Assembly: GCF_013213835.1 (NCBI RefSeq)
Contig: NZ_JABSSU010000006.1
Span: 124,001-188,000, forward strand
Length of the DNA: 64,000 bases
Source of the DNA: Winogradskyella sp.
GTDB taxonomy: Bacteria > Bacteroidota > Bacteroidia > Flavobacteriales > Flavobacteriaceae
Direction: 5' to 3'
Of this stretch, positions 43,701 through 51,885 are shown piece by piece. The number at the start of each line of letters is the position of its first letter. The stretch's first letter is position 1. The notes beneath the pieces were generated by a model. That model did not search any database and was not told the DNA's origin. It saw only the letters and a program-made list of their open reading frames with translations. The translations under genes and the position numbers were made by a program.

Positions 43701-43875
43701 GTGAAATTGCTCCATAAGTAAAACTCGTCTCCGTATCAATTAAAACAACATTGGCGTATGGAATAGGGTTTTTATTATTGTCTTTTAGCAAACCTTGAAT
43801 GCTTCCTGTAGTTTCTTGTGATAAAGCTAATGTGTTTAATAAAATTAAGAGTAAAGCAGTGAGGCGGTATTTCAT
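40741..43875 (-). CDS. TonB-dependent receptor (Oar-like) with carboxypeptidase-regulatory N-domain
   Basis: A 1044-residue outer-membrane protein. A signal peptide (1-19) precedes a CarboxypepD-reg-like domain (about 22-112; GSIQGLLKDNNKNPIPYANV), a plug (about 115-240; IQDLTKNLPENNLNSFGGAS) and a 22-strand barrel ending in an aromatic residue (GLNYSF). No SusD partner is nearby, so a polysaccharide-utilisation role is unlikely. It resembles Oar-type receptors that move proteins or peptides across the outer membrane. Confidence 0.9.
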   Translation of the reverse strand: MKYRLTALLLILLNTLALSQETTGSIQGLLKDNNKNPIPYANVVLIDTETSFTYGAISQENGFYRLNNIPPGNSYKISISYVGFKTIEQSNIIINLGSTITKDFVLMEENTSLDEVVIITQSNPKKNGNESLLNQKSIKATPTINRSIQDLTKNLPENNLNSFGGASNRFNNLNIDGIANNDIIGFQEPASGASGSSANGTPGSLSRSQPIGLGAIKQVSVKLSPFDVSIGNFNGASINLVTKNGTNKTKAEVYGYGNNQALIGKFANDIEQDVPSFYDIQLGSGIGGSIIKDKLFYYVNFEQALSNFPVVNAPGTSTSDIDLEDVTAIRERLISEYNYDPGTFTSADLKTASTKLFTRLDYNLSDNHKLTLRNNYINSYADNLEWNSTFFNFGNQGYRHNSIANSLAVELKSNFESGNTNKLSIGYNTVKEDRNFQGRVFPHIQIATSSAARIFAGTYREASIYNTDFSTLQISDTFTFDIDKHHFTSGIFGQLHDVDYGFLSAWNGRWEYRSVEDFLNDRPARIRGVYNTSNNNFDFVSNRPSATIGVIEAATFLQDNFHLNEKLEITTGIRLDSQFLTERLPVSEAVKTTPEFTQYDNTISKKPQLNPRFGFNYKFDTDGKYSLRGGTGLFSGRIPYLWFAYAEYISGTDYFNIDLRPDDVVPLTENLEDLRSVQPNLTEINLLDPNFSLPRDWKTNIAFKAKLPGRWTVDIEGTYTEVINGLLFQSINRENNIGNFNGADNRPYFLETGDAIKINPNFTNVFLLTNTNKGYRYNLTLGLTKQTDHYNGYLGYTYGMSKDVSSTVRSSPAANYEWNQALVGNNPSLSFSNFDLRHKIVSNQSYNFNVGKNGIGLVSFLYNGRAGSPFSYVYRGDLNRDRSSRNDIIYVPRDASEINLIDLTDSNGNVTISANEQWISLNNFINNDPYLSQRRGKIAERNGARTPWNHELDMKLEYGLKLKNGKKLSLSLDMLNVFNFINKDWGRLVFVPNVVNSSFSLLDFRGIENNEPQFQFNIPEGTEPYVTDAFNSRWRAQLGLNYSF

Positions 43876-44099
43876 TTAAAAAATATTGCATATCAATTCA
43901 ATCATAAAAATTGAAAAGATCAAAAAATGATGTTAGATATTAGTAGAAAGTGTCGGATGAATTGAAGTGAACTTACGTAACGAATGAAGAAAATCTATAA
44001 ATTAAGAGATCAATTATATTGAAGCAGCTCATAGCCAATAGTATAAAGAAATATTTATTCTAGTTATTTCGTAATTATAATGAGTGAAATATTGAACGT

Positions 44100-44558
44100 T
44101 TAATCTAGTATATGCCAACCTCTTTTACCGTCCATTCCTAATCGCTCAATGACGACCTTTTTCTTTTTAAATTTTATTTCAATTAAAGCAGCGACATTTT
44201 TGTCCTTGTTTGTCCAAACTAAATTCTCGTTAATATAAGCTCTAAATTCTTCAATATTTAAATTAGTAGTCTTCATATTGGTGTCATTCTCATAGCTTAA
44301 CAAACAAGAACTACTATCGGTATATACAATAATCTGAAGCTTTAGTTTTCCTTTAATCTTATTTCTTTGTGTGTCATCAATTAATGTTGATAGTGCTTTT
44401 ATAATCTCCGTATCATCAATATGAGCTGTTTTTGTTTCACTCTCTAAGGCAAACATTTTGGTGTCACAACCTTCTAGTTGTTCTTTATAAATATTTTGAG
44501 CATGAATACATAATGCTGAAATAAAAAGAACAGCGGAAGTTATATATATTTTTTGCAT
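44100..44558 (-). CDS. Secreted hypothetical protein
   Basis: A 152-residue protein with a signal peptide (about 1-20, VLFISALCIHAQ). The central part (IKGKLKLQIIVYTDSSSCLL) looks like a single mixed alpha/beta domain of the energy-transducer or TonB-C type. No family recognised with confidence. Starts 34 bases before the next small gene's end on the same strand. Confidence 0.55.
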   Translation of the reverse strand: MQKIYITSAVLFISALCIHAQNIYKEQLEGCDTKMFALESETKTAHIDDTEIIKALSTLIDDTQRNKIKGKLKLQIIVYTDSSSCLLSYENDTNMKTTNLNIEEFRAYINENLVWTNKDKNVAALIEIKFKKKKVVIERLGMDGKRGWHILD

Positions 44559-44592
44559 GAATTAAAGATAATACTATTCTTAAACTTGTTGA

Positions 44593-44811
44593 TTAACTAT
44601 TTAGAAAGTCCTTTTTATTGTGATATCTAAATATTTTTAGAAGTAAACCAACTACAGAGAAGAAAACAAATGCGTTAGCACCACCAGCGATTAGGCCATA
44701 CGTAATGGGATCTAAATCTGTTCTTATTGCGATAACGGGAAATGTTAAGTTTAATACTATTCGTATTGCAAAAGCTATTATAACGGCATAAACAAAGTAT
44801 TTTGTTTTCAT
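44593..44811 (-). CDS. Small two-helix membrane protein
   Basis: A 72-residue protein with two membrane helices (about 5-25 and 38-62). A GLIAGGANAFVF stretch begins the second helix. No family recognised. It lies 29 bases after the end of the following membrane-protein gene and is probably transcribed with it. Confidence 0.6.
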   Translation of the reverse strand: MKTKYFVYAVIIAFAIRIVLNLTFPVIAIRTDLDPITYGLIAGGANAFVFFSVVGLLLKIFRYHNKKDFLNS

Positions 44812-44840
44812 AATAATTCACTTAATTGTTGAGTTATAAT

Positions 44841-45341
44841 TTATTCAAATTTACCTAGACGTTTTGCAAGTAAGAGCATAACTATTGCAAATAATCCTGA
44901 TGATACAAAAAAGTATGAACCGTATTTATTTTTATTACCTCTAATAAAATAAGGTTCACCATCTTTATCGATAAATTGTACAGTTTTAATCACATTATAG
45001 TATTGTGTATTCTGTAAAGGTGTTTTGTCGGCATAATAGACTGTAATTTCATCACTAGGTTTTAGTTTGTCAATTTGTTCAAATTCTGGACTAAAATCCA
45101 TTGTGCGTTTTCCAATAAACAAATCAAAAACTTCGTTAGAGTCGGTAATGTAAATATACCTATGATCTCTTTTGTTTATTCTACCAAATGTAGAGTCTAA
45201 GTGTGTAATGGTGCCAGTAATTTTATTAAACCCACTTTTTGGTTTATGACTTATTACAGACAAGTAAATTCCAAAACCAATGATTATTATTGTTCCTAAA
45301 ATGAGTTTATAGAAAATTTCTATTGGAGCTTTTTCTGGCAA
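44841..45341 (-). CDS. Two-helix membrane protein, hypothetical
   Basis: A 166-residue protein with one membrane helix near each end (about 9-28 and 143-160) and a soluble beta-rich middle (INKRDHRYIYITDSNEVFDL). The layout is like DUF3592-type proteins, but the match is not convincing. Function unknown. Confidence 0.6.
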   Translation of the reverse strand: MPEKAPIEIFYKLILGTIIIIGFGIYLSVISHKPKSGFNKITGTITHLDSTFGRINKRDHRYIYITDSNEVFDLFIGKRTMDFSPEFEQIDKLKPSDEITVYYADKTPLQNTQYYNVIKTVQFIDKDGEPYFIRGNKNKYGSYFFVSSGLFAIVMLLLAKRLGKFE

Positions 45342-45408
45342 TTTTTTAAAATGAAGTTTATGTCAAACTTATTTTTCTTAGTTGAAAACTTGTTTAAACA
45401 GGTAAATT

Positions 45409-45906
45409 TTAAAGTATCTCGGTGATGTCATAATCAAATCTCATATGCCAAAGTTTTTTAGGTGATTTTCCATAATTATTTTCTGATTCTATATCGGCAT
45501 TGTTTAAAATTAGAATTTTCACTATTGAAAAATCATCTTTGGCGTTCATTATAGCTGTCCATATAGGTGAGTTTCCATAAACATCTTTCATATTAAGATC
45601 AGCACCGTTTTTAATTAAAGTTTCAATAATAGTATAGTGACCATTTTGAGCGGCAAAGTGCAATGCAGTATATCCATTTTTGTCTTGAAAATTTAAATTT
45701 GATTTGGCTTGAATCAAATAATTTAAAACGACTTCATTTCCTTTGGCTGCTGCCAAAATTAAAAATGTACGTCCGTAAGTGTCATAACAATCAACTCCAA
45801 ATTCGTGTAGTAGCATTTTGATGCTGTCGAAGTCATCGTTTTCAACATAGTTGTCAATGTACTCTAATTCCGATTCTACTTTTAGTAGTCTACCTGATCT
45901 TGCCAT
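45409..45906 (-). CDS. Ankyrin-repeat protein
   Basis: A 165-residue protein with four ankyrin repeats: a degenerate one, then DTYGRTFLILAAAKGNEVVL, KNGYTALHFAAQNGHYTIIE and VYGNSPIWTAIMNAKDD, with a capping repeat at the end. A cytoplasmic protein-binding module without enzymatic motifs. Ankyrin proteins next to small DUF genes can be immunity proteins, but no toxin gene is visible here. Confidence 0.85.
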   Translation of the reverse strand: MARSGRLLKVESELEYIDNYVENDDFDSIKMLLHEFGVDCYDTYGRTFLILAAAKGNEVVLNYLIQAKSNLNFQDKNGYTALHFAAQNGHYTIIETLIKNGADLNMKDVYGNSPIWTAIMNAKDDFSIVKILILNNADIESENNYGKSPKKLWHMRFDYDITEIL

Positions 45907-45978
45907 ATATTTTATTCTACGATAAGGATTAAATATGAATACCTTTTTAATTTAGACTTATTTGCAGGATATCCATAG

Positions 45979-46536
45979 TTACATGCCCCATTTTTCATAA
46001 AGCTTAGGGTATTTTGTTTGCAGTTCTGTTTCATTTTCTTCCCACTCGATACCACCGATTTCGAAATTTTCCCTAATTCCAGTTGGCATTTCTTTTCCTG
46101 TCTTTTTCATGTAGACCTCCATTGCAACATAGCTCAATCCTTCCCAATCGCCATTATTAGTGTCATTTAATGTAGTGAGGTTTTCGATATTTGTTATAGC
46201 AGTTTCATAAGTATCTTTTCCTTGTCCTATCAACCAGCCTCTAAAGTCAGAAAAACAGTCGTCAGAGCAACCACCATTAATAATATAAGCAGCTGCCCAA
46301 AAATCCCAATTGTAAATTTTACCTCTTAATGTTCTGAAAGTGTTGTCAAACTCTAATACTTCAAGTGCAGTTAAATTTTGAAGCTCTTGTTTTAAAACGG
46401 TTTGTTGCTTTTCATAGTTTCCGCTACTACGAGATTTGCTAGACTCTATGATGCCCCAAAATTTATTTTCATTCATTAAGTTTTCAGAATTTTGAGCCAT
46501 TTCTTTTTTTCCAAATAGTCTATTAAATATTCCCAT
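45979..46536 (-). CDS. DUF4240 domain protein
   Basis: A 185-residue protein with the DUF4240 pattern: NKFWGIIESSKSRSSGNYEK near the start, TFRTLRGKIYNWDFWAAAYI, CSDDCFSDFRGWLIGQGKD and the end YPKLYEKWG. Members are mostly annotated as hypothetical. The N-terminal 19 residues before the domain (MGIFNRLFGKKE) are an amphipathic start and the alternative ATG gives a domain-only form. Confidence 0.85.
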   Translation of the reverse strand: MGIFNRLFGKKEMAQNSENLMNENKFWGIIESSKSRSSGNYEKQQTVLKQELQNLTALEVLEFDNTFRTLRGKIYNWDFWAAAYIINGGCSDDCFSDFRGWLIGQGKDTYETAITNIENLTTLNDTNNGDWEGLSYVAMEVYMKKTGKEMPTGIRENFEIGGIEWEENETELQTKYPKLYEKWGM

Positions 46537-46586
46537 TTCTAGATCATTAAATTGATTTTTGATTAATTTTTAAAAAAAGAAGTGTA

Positions 46587-47204
46587 TTATTTTTCGCAAT
46601 GCAGATAAGTACTTAAAGCTAATTGCCATGACGCTTCAGCATCAAAATCTTCAACCAATCCATCACCTTCAGTTTCTAAAAAAGCCTGCATACCATGCTG
46701 AATCATATAAGTAGGATGATAATTTGGCATACCAATAGCTATTATGGCTTTACAAACTTCTTTAAGTTCTTCTGATTCTTCTTTTAAGGTTTTTTGAAGT
46801 TCAGCTATTAAGACGTTTTTATCTTCTTCTGCGACTTCCAACAATGTATTTTGTTGTAGCACATATAAGGCTTGATGTGCACTTTTATCTTTAACTCTAT
46901 ACGAATCAAACTTTCCGTAAACGCCTGCAATTGCAAAAAGCCTTGCAGCCTTATAAAACTCTTTTTCTTCTATACATTTTCCCATACCGTGAAGTATATC
47001 AGCAGGATTATGCGCATTGGTAATTTCTGATATTTCTACACAATCACATGGCTTAGTTGATTCTAGGTTACCTTCGGCTTCGATGTTAATTGTTTTTTGT
47101 GCATAAACGGTATGCAAACAGAAGGCTAGAAGGGAAAGTAGTATGATGTTTTTCATGATGATGTGATTTAAACTAGGAAGAGAGATAATTGTTATACTTC
47201 TCAA
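46587..47204 (-). CDS. Secreted hypothetical protein
   Basis: The 205-residue frame probably starts at an internal ATG (47156), which gives a normal signal peptide (MKNIILLSLLAFCLHTVYAQ). The mature part is helical, with conserved-looking Cys in DCVEIS and at GKCIEEK. No family recognised. It is separate from neighbours by about 50-100 bases. Confidence 0.65.
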   Translation of the reverse strand: MRSITIISLPSLNHIIMKNIILLSLLAFCLHTVYAQKTINIEAEGNLESTKPCDCVEISEITNAHNPADILHGMGKCIEEKEFYKAARLFAIAGVYGKFDSYRVKDKSAHQALYVLQQNTLLEVAEEDKNVLIAELQKTLKEESEELKEVCKAIIAIGMPNYHPTYMIQHGMQAFLETEGDGLVEDFDAEASWQLALSTYLHCEK

Positions 47205-47273
47205 AAGTAAGTATTGTGACTTCTCAAATATAAAGTTAAATACTTAATTCCTCCATGAAAATTCAATCAACTT

Positions 47274-47744
47274 TTATTGATTGGTATTAGTATTAGGTCG
47301 TACCTTTTTTTCTGATATTGACATTACAATACTTTGTCCTTTGGTATTCTTATGGACTAAATTTGGGTTTAGCTTTTCGGAGATTGCCACGGCTTCCCAA
47401 ATCATGCTTTCAATTTCAGTTTTAGGGAAAGTATTAAACTCATTCACCTTTACATGACGAATTAATTTACCTTTTCCGTTTAGCGTTATTGGAGTTTTAG
47501 TTAATTCCGCACCACGATTAAAACCAAAGTTTACATATTTAGAATACACAGCAATATGACAAAACGCATCCTTTAATTTTTCTGATTTAGAATAGGCCAT
47601 TGCTACGGCATTATAGTTGTCCCAGATTAATTCATTAGCTTCAGGAACCAAATCAGTAATGAAATTACGCAATGCTATTGTTAGCTCTTGTATGTTCTTA
47701 TCATATGGCGCTATAAACCCTTTAAACTGTGGATGCGGTTTCAT
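47274..47744 (-). CDS. DUF1801 domain protein
   Basis: A 156-residue protein with the DUF1801 (YdhG-like) fold: LRNFITDLVPEANELIWDNY, IAVYSKYVNFGFNRGAEL and the C-terminal ESMIWEAVAISEK. Cytoplasmic; function uncertain, with some relatives linked to iron or to pyridoxal enzymes. A 34-base gap to the VOC gene suggests one transcript. Confidence 0.8.
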   Translation of the reverse strand: MKPHPQFKGFIAPYDKNIQELTIALRNFITDLVPEANELIWDNYNAVAMAYSKSEKLKDAFCHIAVYSKYVNFGFNRGAELTKTPITLNGKGKLIRHVKVNEFNTFPKTEIESMIWEAVAISEKLNPNLVHKNTKGQSIVMSISEKKVRPNTNTNQ

Positions 47745-47778
47745 GGTGTTTAAGATATATCGTTTAAATGCGAGTTTT

Positions 47779-48240
47779 TTATTTATTACTTATTTCTAAC
47801 CATTCTTCATAGGTTACCACACGTTTTTCTTCATTAGGTCTAGTGTTACCAGGAAGAATTCCAATAAATTCTAAGTAATGCCCATCAGGATCACTAAAAT
47901 AGATAGATACTGCTGGCATCCAACAGAAGACCATTGGTTGTTCATTATCGTCTTGTAGAAAATTCCAGAAGTTTAAGTTGTGAGATTTTAAAAAACTTAT
48001 AGACTCGTTAATAATCCATTCAGGATCACATTCAAAAGCAAAATGTCTTAAATCGATCTCTGCTTTAGGTTTTTCCCAAAGCCCTAACATGGCTTGTTTG
48101 TCTTCACCTATCCAAAAGAAAGCCAAGCGTCGCTCATCATTAAAGCGACATTGTTTGAGCCCCAAAACAGTGGAGTAGAAGTGTACTGAGTGTTCTAAGT
48201 TTTCTACATATAAATGGGTTTCGTAAAGTCCTTTGATCAT
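47779..48240 (-). CDS. VOC-family (glyoxalase/bleomycin-resistance-like) protein
   Basis: The best start is ATG 48240; the longer frame to 48288 overlaps the upstream gene and lacks family sequence. The protein begins with MIKGLYETHLYVENLEHSVH. Metal ligands of the VOC fold are suggested by H9, E near LRHFAFEC, and the final SDPDGHYLEFIG. It could be a glyoxalase-, dioxygenase- or resistance-type enzyme; substrate unknown. Confidence 0.8.
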   Translation of the reverse strand: MIKGLYETHLYVENLEHSVHFYSTVLGLKQCRFNDERRLAFFWIGEDKQAMLGLWEKPKAEIDLRHFAFECDPEWIINESISFLKSHNLNFWNFLQDDNEQPMVFCWMPAVSIYFSDPDGHYLEFIGILPGNTRPNEEKRVVTYEEWLEISNK

Positions 48241-48247
48241 GGTTTTA

Positions 48248-48835
48248 TTATTTCTTACTTGAGTTATGGGTGACCTTGTAAAGCGCAATAGCTTCTAAAT
48301 ATTTCATTCCACCAGACTTTGTTTGGTCGTAAATAAACCCATTTAGTTCAGGGTGATTTTTGTCAATCCAATTGAGAAGTGTATCTCTGTTTTTGACAAA
48401 AATTGAATCGTTAAAAACGACATATTTTGTGGTTTCAATACTACTTATTCTGTTCTTTTTGAAACGAATAACTTGTTCTGTTACTATAGGCTCCTGGTGA
48501 AGAAAAGCAATTCTTTTGTCTATTTTTGAAATTTTAGCTTTTACAGCTTCGTTGTCTTGTTCAATGTCAAGAATTTTGTAAGTTGGGTGAAACACAGCAT
48601 CCCATTTTAACCATTCCACATATTCTTCTTTCGAAAATGTCTGTTCGTAGTCATATGCGGTTTCTCTTGTTAAAAGACTATCTGTTAGTAAAGCATCAAT
48701 TCCTAAAATATCTGATTTGTCGAGAACTTCGTAATATTGCTTTGCAATTTTGAGTTTATCAATATTTTGATTAGTGTTTTTGCAGGAAAATATTCCGAGC
48801 ATAAGACATAATAAAAGAGCTAATATTTTATTCAT
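48248..48835 (-). CDS. Hypothetical lipoprotein
   Basis: Start chosen at ATG 48835, which yields a clean lipoprotein signal (KILALLLCLMLGIFSCKN). The frame extends to 48862, overlapping the GH16 stop by a few bases. The mature part resembles SnoaL/NTF2-like cone folds (AKQYYEVLDKSDILGIDALL; EEYVEWLKWDAVFHP), but the match is weak. Not recognised with certainty. Confidence 0.6.
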   Translation of the reverse strand: MNKILALLLCLMLGIFSCKNTNQNIDKLKIAKQYYEVLDKSDILGIDALLTDSLLTRETAYDYEQTFSKEEYVEWLKWDAVFHPTYKILDIEQDNEAVKAKISKIDKRIAFLHQEPIVTEQVIRFKKNRISSIETTKYVVFNDSIFVKNRDTLLNWIDKNHPELNGFIYDQTKSGGMKYLEAIALYKVTHNSSKK

Positions 48836-48836
48836 C

Positions 48837-49721
48837 TTATTGATAGATTCTAATGTAATCAATCACCATAGGACTTTCTATAAAATTTGAGTCAATGTCT
48901 GGTTTTATGGCAATATTAAGGATCAAATAATAGTCAGAATCATAAGGCCAAGTGTAAGTGTTTTTAATACTAGGTTGGTATTGGTAATGTTCAACTCCAT
49001 CAATACTAAACGTCATTTTATCCTTATCCCATTCAAAAACATAAGTATGAAAGGTGTTAGAAGCATCTTTAATTTTTTGACCACCAACATTTTTTACAAT
49101 GTCACCATGGCTAGAACCGTTATGTAAGGCACTTGAAACATAATCTTGATTGTCTCCCCAATGTTCAAGAATATCTATTTCACCACACATTGGCCAATTG
49201 GTGGTGCCAAAACCTTGATTCTCCCAATACGCACCGTCTTCTTTAATGTTTTTATTGAGCATCCAAATGGCTGGCCATGTACCAACTCCAAAAGGTAATT
49301 TAGCACGAATTTCAACACGGCCATAAGTAAATGCAAACTTAGAATTAAGCCTTGCAGAGGTATAGTCTTTTTGCCAACCTTGGTCTTCGAACACTTCTTT
49401 TTTGGCTACAATATGTAACTTGCCATTGTCTAAATAACTATTTTCAATTCTATTGGTATAGTGTTGAATAATTCCGCCCCACCATTCACCGTGTTTTGGT
49501 ATTTGTGTTTGGTGAAACCATTTGGTTGTATCTATGATACCTTTACCATTAAACTCGTCAGACCATACCAAAGTGTTAAACTTTGGTCCTTCATCTACGG
49601 TCATTTCTTTTACTGATTGAGTGTTTTTCTCTTTTAGACGTGAGGCACAGTTTAGACAAGTGCTAAGTAGTATTGTGAATAGAAGGTATGTTGAAGTTTT
49701 GTAATGCACTTTAAAAAACAA
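48837..49721 (-). CDS. Glycoside hydrolase family 16 (laminarinase-like) lipoprotein
   Basis: A 294-residue protein with a lipoprotein signal (LLSTCLNCASR). The GH16 catalytic motif GEIDILEHWG supplies nucleophile and acid/base Glu (ExDxxE), preceded by VWSDEFNGKGIIDTTKW and PFGVGTWPAIWML. It cleaves beta-1,3- or mixed beta-glucans, such as laminarin of algae, at the cell surface. No SusC/D pair is adjacent, so it is not part of a full utilisation locus here. Confidence 0.9.
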   Translation of the reverse strand: MFFKVHYKTSTYLLFTILLSTCLNCASRLKEKNTQSVKEMTVDEGPKFNTLVWSDEFNGKGIIDTTKWFHQTQIPKHGEWWGGIIQHYTNRIENSYLDNGKLHIVAKKEVFEDQGWQKDYTSARLNSKFAFTYGRVEIRAKLPFGVGTWPAIWMLNKNIKEDGAYWENQGFGTTNWPMCGEIDILEHWGDNQDYVSSALHNGSSHGDIVKNVGGQKIKDASNTFHTYVFEWDKDKMTFSIDGVEHYQYQPSIKNTYTWPYDSDYYLILNIAIKPDIDSNFIESPMVIDYIRIYQ

Positions 49722-49830
49722 ATTTGTTATAACTAAAAGATTATGAATTCTTAATTAAATCTCAGTTGTTTAAAGTTAAACTAATTTCGGCTTAAGTCAA
49801 GATAAATTATGATTTCAAAAGAACAGCAAA

Positions 49831-50532
49831 CTAAATAGGTAGTTGCCAATTCAATATTAACTTCAAGGTGTTTGTCTGTACCTTATTAAATGCTGTAATT
49901 TGAGAGATATTGGCTAGTCCGAATTCATTTCTTAATTCAAGGCTGAAGTGATTCTTGTCATTGACTGAGAATTGATATGATAGCCCAAAGAGCATTCCGA
50001 AGTCATCATTACCAATTATATTTTCTGCAGGTTGGGTTGTAAATTCATCTCCAACCTCGTTGATTGGTGATTCACTTTCTATAATCTTAGCTTCATTTTC
50101 AACATTTAAAGTATGGTTATAATAACCGCCAAAATTTAATCCTATGTTTTTAGATTTCCCGATATGATATCTTAAATATACAGGAACATTGATATAACTG
50201 AATTTAATTTTATCTTCTACAGTAAAACTTCCAAAACCACCATTAGATGTAGATGATACCGTAAATTCCCAAACTGTGGATTTGTTGTCAAAATTGATAC
50301 CTGAAAGCAATGATAGGTTGCTGTCAATATTATATTCAAATGTAAACCCCAATGAATAATTAAGCCTGCCATTATATTGCTCAAAGATATCATTTTGGTT
50401 CAATTCAAAAAGGTTTGCACCAAGATTGATACCGAACTTGTATGTTCTTTGGTCACTGTCTTGAGAAGATACATTGATTGAGAATACTAATAGAATTGAT
50501 AGTAGTGTAAGTTTGAGTGATTTGTTTTTCAT
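49831..50532 (-). CDS. Outer-membrane beta-barrel protein (PorT-like)
   Basis: A 233-residue protein with a signal peptide (about 1-23) followed by an eight-strand barrel pattern with amphipathic strands (LGVNFGGY-like, YLRYHIGKSKNIGLNFGGY; FGLANISQITAFNK). It ends in a strand with a terminal hydrophobic residue. It matches the outer-membrane beta-barrel/PorT family common in Bacteroidota. Lies 3 bases downstream of the deformylase gene, so the two are co-transcribed. Confidence 0.8.
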   Translation of the reverse strand: MKNKSLKLTLLSILLVFSINVSSQDSDQRTYKFGINLGANLFELNQNDIFEQYNGRLNYSLGFTFEYNIDSNLSLLSGINFDNKSTVWEFTVSSTSNGGFGSFTVEDKIKFSYINVPVYLRYHIGKSKNIGLNFGGYYNHTLNVENEAKIIESESPINEVGDEFTTQPAENIIGNDDFGMLFGLSYQFSVNDKNHFSLELRNEFGLANISQITAFNKVQTNTLKLILNWQLPI

Positions 50533-50535
50533 TAG

Positions 50536-51153
50536 TTAATGACGCTTACGTTCTTTTTCTAGATGATCTAAATACAATATGCCATCAAGGTGATCAATTT
50601 CATGCTGAAAAATAACGGCTGTAAAGCCAGATACTTCTTCTTCTATACGCTTTTTATTGAATTGATCATAGGCGATCTTAATGGTTTCTGCTCTAGTGTA
50701 AGTCGTATCTCTTCTTTTAGGAATAGACAAGCAACCTTCTAAGCAAGGTTGTTTTTTACTTGAGTATTCTATAATTTCAGGGTTGAGATACACTTCAAAT
50801 GGGGCATCTTCTTTGTCAAATCGCTGAACCCATATAATTCTTTTTAATATGCCCACTTGTGGTGCAGCAATGCCAACACCAAGAGACATACTGTCTCTTA
50901 CGGTAATGTATAATCTATCAATAAATGTATTGAGCGTTTCATCATTAGGGTCAACCTTTACCTTAGCACTTTTTGTTCGCAGTAAAATAGAATCTGAAGG
51001 ATTGGTAATTTTATAAACTCTCATTGGGCTTGTACGGTCGCCCATTTCTATTAGAGACTTCTGTTGTTTTGTAAACCTATATGTACTCTGACAACTCACT
51101 ACAAATATGACGAGTAGGAGCAAATAACAAATACGCTTCAAATTTTTGGACAT
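50536..51153 (-). CDS. def: Peptide deformylase with lipoprotein signal
   Basis: A 205-residue deformylase with all three motifs: GVGIAAPQ (92-99), EGCLS (139-143, Cys metal ligand) and HEIDH (184-188). The N-terminus, however, is a lipoprotein signal (LLLLVIFVVSCQS, C21), so the enzyme should be exported and lipid-anchored instead of acting on the ribosome. Cytoplasmic deformylases start directly at the catalytic domain. It is upstream of an outer-membrane barrel gene with a 3-base gap. Confidence 0.8.
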   Translation of the reverse strand: MSKNLKRICYLLLLVIFVVSCQSTYRFTKQQKSLIEMGDRTSPMRVYKITNPSDSILLRTKSAKVKVDPNDETLNTFIDRLYITVRDSMSLGVGIAAPQVGILKRIIWVQRFDKEDAPFEVYLNPEIIEYSSKKQPCLEGCLSIPKRRDTTYTRAETIKIAYDQFNKKRIEEEVSGFTAVIFQHEIDHLDGILYLDHLEKERKRH

Positions 51154-51281
51154 GTTTACACTAAATTGGACGGTTGTATTTTACCGTTGGTTATGGTATT
51201 AAAGATAGTGTTTTTAGCTTAGCTGCTAGGCAAAGCGATATTAGAGATAGGTAATTCCTTATCAATGGACGTTATCTAAAA

Positions 51282-51824
51282 CTAAGATTCGTTTTTTCGT
51301 TCTTTTGTAGTAACTACAATTCCAAATATAAGTTCAATAACTCCACCAATAATTCCACCAAAATGGAATGGTTGGTTAGATATTAAACAAAGCACTCCTG
51401 AAACTATTAAAAGCAGTCCTAAAACCCAATAAAGCTTTATGCCGTAAATAGATTGAAACACCAAATATCTTACACCAATTATCATAAGCATTACAGGATA
51501 AAACCAAAGTTGTTGTGTTTGGAAAACCGCATAGGCTATAAAAAGTCCGATAAATAATATTGCGGTACTTTCTAAGGCCAACTTTGCAAGAGGATTATTG
51601 TCTTTATGTTTACCGCTTCTTTTTAAAAGCTTTGCAGATAAGATACCTAAAGGATAAATAAGCATGCCACCAATAAAGAATATTAAAATACTTGTTTGCT
51701 TGGTTAAATACATTCCGGATAATCCTGAGATTAACCAGATAAGACCCGAAGCGAATATGCCAGTGCCACCACCTAAATAGGCAACACGCATGTCTTTTTG
51801 AAATTCTTTAAAGGTCATAAGCAC
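51282..51824 (-). CDS. DUF7010-like polytopic membrane protein
   Basis: A 180-residue protein with about six membrane helices (16-36, 43-65, 85-103, 105-125, 130-147, 152-172) and the conserved soluble start FKEFQKDMRVAYLGGG and loop RSGKHKDNNPLAKLALEST. This resembles DUF7010. Function unknown. Confidence 0.75.
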   Translation of the reverse strand: MLMTFKEFQKDMRVAYLGGGTGIFASGLIWLISGLSGMYLTKQTSILIFFIGGMLIYPLGILSAKLLKRSGKHKDNNPLAKLALESTAILFIGLFIAYAVFQTQQLWFYPVMLMIIGVRYLVFQSIYGIKLYWVLGLLLIVSGVLCLISNQPFHFGGIIGGVIELIFGIVVTTKERKNES

Positions 51825-51885
51825 TGATTTTAAATACGATTTTTTATAATATCCTTCAGGTCTAAAGATATTATAAAAACGCTAG

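Noticed and set aside
46331-46338. GTTCTGAA half-site like the second regulon
   Set aside because: Lies within the coding part of the DUF4240 gene, without a second arm; chance match.
44100-48862. Polymorphic toxin immunity cluster (ankyrin, DUF4240, small lipoproteins)
   Set aside because: No toxin, Rhs or secretion gene in the window, and most members are single envelope proteins. Too weak to claim.
40741-49721. Polysaccharide utilisation locus (TonB receptor plus GH16)
   Set aside because: No SusD-like gene, the receptor is Oar-like, and the two genes are separated by about 5 kb of unrelated small genes.
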